Assembly: GCA_947493575.1 (NCBI GenBank)
Contig: CANLRQ010000003.1
Span: 156,099-220,098, forward strand
Length of the DNA: 64,000 nt
Reading direction: 5' to 3'
From: an uncultured Marinomonas sp.
GTDB taxonomy: Bacteria > Pseudomonadota > Gammaproteobacteria > Pseudomonadales > Marinomonadaceae
Below are positions 58,460 to 64,000 of this stretch, one piece after another. The notes under the pieces were generated by a model that saw only the letters and a program-made list of their open reading frames with translations, searched no databases and was not told where the DNA came from. The position numbers and the translations under genes are program-made. Position 1 is the first letter of the stretch. Every line of letters begins with the position of its first letter.

Positions 58460-59206
58460 ATGCTTTCTCCAGATATTATAAAACAGTGCGCTGAACGCTT
58501 AAATAATGCAGAAAAAGAACGCGCTCAAATACGTCAAATTTCACTAGATTACCCTGACATTACCATTGATGATGCTTATTCAATTCAAAGAGAATGGTTA
58601 GATATCAAACTCGCTGAAGGCCGTACAATAATAGGCCATAAAATCGGCTTAACATCACGAGCAATGCAGCAAAGCTCACAAATTGACGAACCGGATTATG
58701 GTACATTACTGGATGACATGCTTTACCATGATGGGTGCGAAATCGATACAGATAAATTCATTGTACCCCGTATAGAAGTTGAACTTGCCTTTATTTTGAA
58801 AAAGCCATTAAAAGGCCCAAACTGCACTATTTTCGACGTCTACGATGCCACAGGATATGTTGTACCAGCACTTGAACTTATAGATGCTCGTAGTCAATCC
58901 ATAGACCCAGATTCTAAACGACCAAGAAAAGTGTACGACACCATTTCTGATAATGCAGCTAATGCCGCTATTATTTTAGGGGGTCGCCCTGTAAGTATCA
59001 ACGAAGTAGATCTTCGTTGGGTTTCCGCAATAATGCAACGCAATGGCGTCATAGAAGAAACAGGTGTTGCCGCTGGTGTCCTAAACCACCCGGCAAACGG
59101 TGTCGCTTGGCTAGCGAATAAACTGCACCCTTTTGATGTGGAATTAGAAGTGGGACAGATTATGATGCAGCCTATCGGGATGAGGACATTCACTTTGATC
59201 GTTTAG
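58460..59206 (+). CDS. hpaH: 2-oxo-hept-3-ene-1,7-dioate hydratase, C-terminally truncated by deletion
   Basis: HpaH hydrates OHED late in the HPA pathway. Residues 1-231 follow E. coli HpaH closely (RQISLDYPDITIDDAYSIQR, HKIGLTSRAMQQSSQI, IEVELAFIL, DTISDNAANAAIILGGRP, AAGVLNHPANGVAWLANKL). Homology stops at VGQI; the natural ending of about 35 residues (with GDTFHVDYG-type strands) is replaced by 14 residues read out of frame from hpaA codons. Activity is doubtful. AAGGAACTCTT precedes the ATG. Confidence 0.85.
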   Translation: MLSPDIIKQCAERLNNAEKERAQIRQISLDYPDITIDDAYSIQREWLDIKLAEGRTIIGHKIGLTSRAMQQSSQIDEPDYGTLLDDMLYHDGCEIDTDKFIVPRIEVELAFILKKPLKGPNCTIFDVYDATGYVVPALELIDARSQSIDPDSKRPRKVYDTISDNAANAAIILGGRPVSINEVDLRWVSAIMQRNGVIEETGVAAGVLNHPANGVAWLANKLHPFDVELEVGQIMMQPIGMRTFTLIV

Positions 59207-59211
59207 GCAAA

Positions 59212-60021
59212 ATGGCCGATTTTTTTGGCCGCGATATGCCAATACACCTCCACTCAGATTTTGCTCAAATTCACATTATTTTAGAAGGAAAAACTCACTT
59301 CCATATAGATCAAAACAGTTACCAAACTAGCAACGCAGCGCTGTTTTACACCCCTCCCGCGACGCCTCATGCTTTTCTTACCGAACCAGAAGCTCATGGC
59401 TACGTGTTAACCATTCACTCTTCAATTTTAAATCGTATTACAGACACTTCCAGCAACCACTTTAAAGAAAACTTACTCCTGCTTCCTAGTTGCGTAGAAC
59501 AATCTCAGCTCTCCGATGACAAGAAAGACATTTTTGAGCACGTATTATCCCTTGTTCAAATGTTGAAGTCTGAATGGACTAAAGAACACAATTTCAAGAA
59601 TGGCATTATAGAAAGCATTACTCGGATCATTCTTATGGACGTGTCTCGATTATCCGACTACCAAATTCAACGTAATCCAAACGGTAGGCGTGAAGTCGAA
59701 CAATTTAGAGCATTTAATCGACTCATAGAAGCCCATTACCTCAGTGAGAAATCACTGCAATTTTATTGCAAACACTTACGAGTTAATGAAAGTCGCTTAA
59801 ACTACCTCTGTAAAAAGATTTCTGGCAATGGCCCTAAAATGATTCTTAATAATCGAGTGCTATTAGAAGCAAAGCGCTTTTTAATACACACTAATCAAAA
59901 TTTAAACGAACTGGCCTACAACTTAGGTTATGCAGATCCGTCGTATTTTTCACGATTTTTTCAAGTCAAAACCGGGTTAACCCCTAGCGACTTTCGCAGG
60001 ATCAATACAAAACACCAATAA
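59212..60021 (+). CDS. hpaA: HpaA, AraC family activator of HPA degradation, N-terminally trimmed
   Basis: HpaA is the 4-hydroxyphenylacetate-responsive activator of the hydroxylase genes. Visible: cupin-like sensor region (MADFFGRDMPIHLHSDFAQI, YTPPATPHAFLTE) and C-terminal AraC helix-turn-helix pair (about 170-265; LNELAYNLGYADPSYFSRFF). Upstream of this ATG the same frame continues as YDAAYRDEDIHFDRLGK (from 59161), matching the N-terminal part of E. coli HpaA. The real gene therefore began further upstream, and about the first 14 codons are lost in the hpaH-hpaA deletion. Translation may now start at 59212, five bases after the hpaH stop. Confidence 0.85.
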   Translation: MADFFGRDMPIHLHSDFAQIHIILEGKTHFHIDQNSYQTSNAALFYTPPATPHAFLTEPEAHGYVLTIHSSILNRITDTSSNHFKENLLLLPSCVEQSQLSDDKKDIFEHVLSLVQMLKSEWTKEHNFKNGIIESITRIILMDVSRLSDYQIQRNPNGRREVEQFRAFNRLIEAHYLSEKSLQFYCKHLRVNESRLNYLCKKISGNGPKMILNNRVLLEAKRFLIHTNQNLNELAYNLGYADPSYFSRFFQVKTGLTPSDFRRINTKHQ

Positions 60022-60057
60022 TTTTCTGTTATTACTCTCCTCTATAAATAAATACAT

Positions 60058-60140
60058 GAGACCTTTGCACGAAGTCATGAGCGATGATAAGTCTGCTTTT
60101 AACAAAGTATTAGCAAGCGTAATAGTCATGCGAAGGTTCC
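60058..60140. repeat. Family B repeat, copy B4, 83 bp
   Basis: Starts GAGACCTTTGCACGA and ends GTCATGCGAAGGTTCC. The interior is nearly the same as B3. It lies between hpaA and the oxygenase gene. Confidence 0.88.
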
Positions 60141-60289
60141 ACATTCAATTTATTATTTCTTCATTTTTCTAGAAAAGTACCAACTTATAAGAAAAAGGTG
60201 CATTCAAATACACACTCTACTAGCCAATAATGACCTTATTGTTTTGTTTTAGACCTTATATTTAAAAAATGACAACAAGGAAACTCCCT

Positions 60290-61456
60290 ATGAAACGCTC
60301 AAACCCTTTATTAGCTGATCTACAAACCGTTTTGCCACAAATTGCGGCAAACGCGACACACACAGAAGAACTAAGAAAAGTACCACAAGAAAACATCGAC
60401 CTAAAAAGTGTTGGTTTGCACAAAGCTTTTTTGCCTAAAGTCTATGGTGGCTATGAGATTTCATTACCTGAATTTGGAGACTGCATAGCGGCCTTAGCCG
60501 GTGCATGTTGCAGTACAGCATGGGCATTCAGCTTGCTGTGTACTCATAATCATCAGTTCGCCATGTTCTCAAAGCAATTACAAGATGAAGTATGGGGCGA
60601 TAATCCAGATGCCCTTGCAAGCAGTAGTATTGCACCATTTGGTAAATATGAAGAAGCTGAAGGTGGCATTCTGTTTAATGGTGATATGCGCTGGAGCAGC
60701 GGCTGTGATCATGCTGAATGGGCCATTGTTGGTTTTTTACGAGATAACTCAGAAGGCACAAAAGACTATTGTTTTGCGGCAATTCCTGCAACCGATTACA
60801 CAATCGACGATGATTGGTATGCCATGGCAATGAAAGGGTCTGGTACAAAAACACTACTCATTAAAGACGCATTTGTCCCTGAGCACCGTATTCAAAAAGC
60901 CAAAGGCATGATGGAAGGCAAATCGGCAGGATTTGGACTCTACCCTGAAAGTAACATTTTCTATGCTCCTTACCGCCCTTATTTCGCTTCTGGCTTTGCT
61001 GCTATGGCGCTCGGCGTAGCAGAAAGAATGCTGGACCTATATCGAGAAGTAACTCAAAACAGAGTAAGGGCCTATACAGGAGCCCGTGTTGGTGCTGCAA
61101 CACCAGCATTAATGCGTATTGCGGAATCAACTCATCAAGTTGGCGCGGCACGCGCTTTTTTAGAAAAAACTTGGGAAGAACATGCGGAACATGCCGAGGC
61201 CCACAAATACCCAGATACACGTACTCTGACACATTGGAGAACAAATCAAGCCTACGCCATAAAAATGTGTATTGACGCAATAGACCGTCTATTCAGTGCT
61301 ATTGGAGCGAACAATTGGACTCTAGATAAAGAAGCTCAGCGCTTATTCAGAGATGGTCATATGGTAGGTGCGCATGCTTATACAGATTACGATGTTTGCT
61401 CTCAGATTCTAGGACGAGAACTCATGGGATTAGAACCTGATCCAGCACTTTTATAA
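60290..61456 (+). CDS. 4-hydroxyphenylacetate 3-hydroxylase, oxygenase component (C2 type)
   Basis: FMNH2-dependent monooxygenase with the acyl-CoA dehydrogenase fold, hydroxylating HPA to homoprotocatechuate. 388 aa from the ATG at 60290, preceded by AAGGAAA; an ATG at 60269 lacks a ribosome binding site. Closely resembles Acinetobacter baumannii C2: FLPKVYGGYEISLPEF, TAWAFSLLCTHNHQFAMFSK, SSSIAPFGKYEE, RWSSGCDHAEWAIVGF, YRPYFASGFAAMALG, RNRVRAYTGA-type segment and DYDVCSQILGRELMG. Complete. Its reductase partner follows but is frameshifted. This is not the HpaB type found in E. coli. Confidence 0.92.
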   Translation: MKRSNPLLADLQTVLPQIAANATHTEELRKVPQENIDLKSVGLHKAFLPKVYGGYEISLPEFGDCIAALAGACCSTAWAFSLLCTHNHQFAMFSKQLQDEVWGDNPDALASSSIAPFGKYEEAEGGILFNGDMRWSSGCDHAEWAIVGFLRDNSEGTKDYCFAAIPATDYTIDDDWYAMAMKGSGTKTLLIKDAFVPEHRIQKAKGMMEGKSAGFGLYPESNIFYAPYRPYFASGFAAMALGVAERMLDLYREVTQNRVRAYTGARVGAATPALMRIAESTHQVGAARAFLEKTWEEHAEHAEAHKYPDTRTLTHWRTNQAYAIKMCIDAIDRLFSAIGANNWTLDKEAQRLFRDGHMVGAHAYTDYDVCSQILGRELMGLEPDPALL

Positions 61457-61475
61457 GCACACTTTTTGACCTTAA

Positions 61476-62413
<938 letters not shown>

Positions 62414-62477
62414 GGAAGGTACGAATAGCAGATTTTTATCCACATGCTAAGGCAAGAGGACTTGTTCGCACCTTTCC
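62414..62477. repeat. Family A repeat, copy A8, 64 bp, flanked by TTAG/TTAG
   Basis: Ends GGAAGGTACGAATAGC and CTTGTTCGCACCTTTCC, with TTAG at 62410-62413 (including the C1 stop) and 62478-62481. The core matches A4. The remaining ~250 bp up to hpaR hold AT-rich promoter-like sequence and one palindrome. Confidence 0.88.
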
Positions 62478-62661
62478 TTAGCATTCATCTTAAAATGACA
62501 AGCTAAATCATTAAAAGCAGAAAGCATGGCACAGATAAAAATGCTTTTTGCTACCTCTACTTTAAATTACTCAATACTCTCCCTGTTATCCTTCTTGCCT
62601 TTTCATTATGATAACTCATCATTAAAATGCAATATAAGTAGCATTTTGTCATACTAAGTAG

Positions 62662-62673
62662 TTAACATGTTAA
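62662..62673. promoter_or_regulatory. TTAACATGTTAA palindrome upstream of hpaR
   Basis: A perfect 12-bp dyad 56 bp before the hpaR ATG. MarR family repressors typically bind such palindromes over their own promoter, so autoregulation by HpaR is inferred. Confidence 0.45.
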
Positions 62674-62728
62674 GTTAATTACATTCTTGAACAACTCATC
62701 ATCTTAATAAGGCACAGCTTTAGTATTT

Positions 62729-63154
62729 ATGAAAAAATTAGAAGACTCCCTCACACTGCAACTACTCAGAGCTCGTGAATCTGCCATGATGTTTTTCCGC
62801 CCAATCCTACAAGAGACGGGCTTTACTGAACAACAGTGGCGTGTGATACGGGTCTTGAATGATAATGGGGAACTTGAAGCACGACAATTAGCAGAAAAAT
62901 GCTGCATTTTAAGCCCAAGTCTAACTCGGATTATTAGTCGTTTTGAAAAAGACGGTCTCATTATCCGTAATCGTTCTACAAAGGACCAACGTATTACCTT
63001 ACTGTCTCTTAGTGATGAAGCCTCACAAATTTTCCAAGAAGTGAGCCCTAAAATTGATCAGGCTTATGATCAACTAATTCAGAAGTTTGGCAAAGATAAA
63101 ATGGCCGAATTAAGCGAGCTATTAACTGCAGTTTCGAAACTTGAAGTGAAATAA
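62729..63154 (+). CDS. hpaR: HpaR, MarR family repressor of the HPA degradation operon
   Basis: 141 aa, winged helix dimer. Matches E. coli HpaR: DSLTLQLLRARESAMMFFRP, TEQQWRVIRVLN, the recognition region CCILSPSLTRIISRFEKDGL and wing TKDQRITLLSLS. E. coli HpaR represses the meta-cleavage operon and is relieved by pathway intermediates. Intact here although most of the genes it should control are broken. A palindromic candidate operator lies upstream. Confidence 0.9.
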   Translation: MKKLEDSLTLQLLRARESAMMFFRPILQETGFTEQQWRVIRVLNDNGELEARQLAEKCCILSPSLTRIISRFEKDGLIIRNRSTKDQRITLLSLSDEASQIFQEVSPKIDQAYDQLIQKFGKDKMAELSELLTAVSKLEVK

Positions 63155-63171
63155 ACTGAGATGAGCAAATG

Positions 63172-63226
63172 TTAAGTGAGTGCTTTATTTATTAAAACAA
63201 TCACTCATAGCTTACAGTCTTTTTTA
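63172..63226 (+). terminator. Possible hpaR terminator
   Basis: TGAGTG / CACTCA arms with neighbouring partial pairing and a TTTTTT run shortly after. Weak stem. Confidence 0.3.
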
Positions 63227-63664
63227 ATAGCCCATACTTGAACTTGTTAAGTCATATTCTAAATCTACACTACCAAAACTTGGCTCTGCCTGCGCATTGT
63301 TTTTGCTTCGATTAGCTCGGCTGAGTCGACAAACCTCTAGTGGCATGCTATCCACAATATAAAGGTCACTTCCAGAGCAAATTTCCTGAACAATACATTG
63401 TCTAAGCTCTTCCAATTTAAAGCTAAGCCTTCGAACTCTTCTGTTATAAACAGAGCGTTCAATACGCCCAACAACGTCTGGAGGTAACTGTTTAAAAAGA
63501 AAGTGTTCAGAATCAATGCCCAAACATTCTGCAGCTAGACTTAAGGCTAACAGCTCTTTATCGGTGAGTTTTGGCAACCTGATTTGATTCAAAAAATTGT
63601 CAATCGGCTCAAGGGAGTGCAGTAAAGTTAAAATTTTGTTATAAACAGTCTGTAAGTTACTCAT
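63224..63664 (-). pseudogene. IS982 family transposase, N-terminal fragment
   Basis: 146-aa open frame. Residues 1-126 resemble IS982 transposases: LTDKELLALSLAAECLGIDS, QLPPDVVGRIERSVYNRR, and the start of the DDE domain IVDSMPLEVCRLSRANRSK. After SFG (near 63264) homology ends and the rest is unrelated, so two thirds of the catalytic domain are missing. Confidence 0.8.
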
Positions 63665-63758
63665 CGTATTAGCATTTTTCTAGATAATTAATGATAATCT
63701 CTTATTGAGGTTGAGTAACTTACTCCTTTTACCCTATTCTCCAAATGCACCACGGGGT
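63264..63758 (-). mobile_element. Left-end remnant of an IS982 family insertion sequence
   Basis: The minus strand starts ACCCCGTGGTGCATTTGG (outer end 63758), a terminus of IS982 type, followed by the leader and transposase fragment. It breaks at about 63264 with no right terminus in the window. It lies about 170 bp from the tRNA; that stretch (63759-63924) shows nothing I recognise. Confidence 0.7.
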
Positions 63759-63924
63759 TATCTATGAATATTTTTAAAACTAGAGGGAAAATCTAAGCAA
63801 GAAGAAGGGCGATAACAAACACCAAGTACCATGATAAATGGTTAATTAGGGCTGTATTGCACTAACATGATGTTAAGGATTAATAAATTAAGAATAGTAA
63901 GATAAATAAGAAAGGTACTTGATT

Positions 63925-64000
<76 letters not shown>

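Overview
This window is chromosomal DNA from a low-GC marine gammaproteobacterium, most likely Marinomonas or a close relative in the Oceanospirillales. That is inferred from overall gene content and protein character; no marker gene was searched. Most of it is a conserved housekeeping backbone. The right end is a degrading accessory region that finishes in an initiator tRNA.

Positions 1-31 kb: the 3' part of a chemoreceptor gene, gltX, xni (GTG start), an unknown exported protein, tolC, apeB, prc, a DUF2788 membrane protein, a YbfE-like protein, a soluble CZB chemoreceptor, tdk-rdgC, a CDF cation transporter, rmuC, yigZ, rapA-rluA, a histone-deacetylase-like hydrolase, an Hpt/HD-GYP-like signalling protein, an outer-membrane-like protein, miaB-phoH(ybeZ)-ybeY-corC-lnt, nhaR, a ribosome hibernation factor and a MOSC protein. 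Positions 31-43 kb: a lone lumazine synthase, a YbeL-type zinc ribbon protein divergent from leuS, lptE, holA, a 2OG-Fe(II) oxygenase-like protein, and the prkA(yeaG)-yeaH-spoVR(ycgB) stress operon.

Positions 43-56 kb hold less familiar genes. There is a flavin reductase, an 869-aa protein combining two cyclic-nucleotide-binding domains with an acyltransferase and an SGNH esterase, and a DHH phosphoesterase. A PAS/GGDEF/EAL protein with a hexanucleotide microsatellite in its PAS domain follows. Then come an alpha/beta hydrolase, a glutathione S-transferase, two small membrane proteins, a TPR-GNAT fusion and a PhoD-like phosphatase.

Positions 56.5-63.2 kb are a 4-hydroxyphenylacetate (HPA) catabolic cluster in decay. 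hpaD has lost its N-terminal half. hpaH has lost its C-terminus in a deletion that also removed the start of hpaA. The flavin reductase component (C1) of HPA 3-hydroxylase carries a one-base frameshift. The hpaG2 isomerase/decarboxylase, the C2 oxygenase and the HpaR regulator look intact. The cluster is bounded by an IS66 remnant joined to an AraC tail on the left, and by an IS982 remnant next to tRNA-fMet on the right.

Two families of short dispersed repeats run through the window. Family A has termini matching the published IS5 ends (GGAAGGTGCGAAYAAG) and YTAR target duplications, and it repeatedly sits exactly on stop codons. Family B is an 83-88 bp element with GAGRCCTTTGCACGA inverted termini. 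Both look like non-autonomous MITEs and are the most distinctive structure the gene list does not explain.
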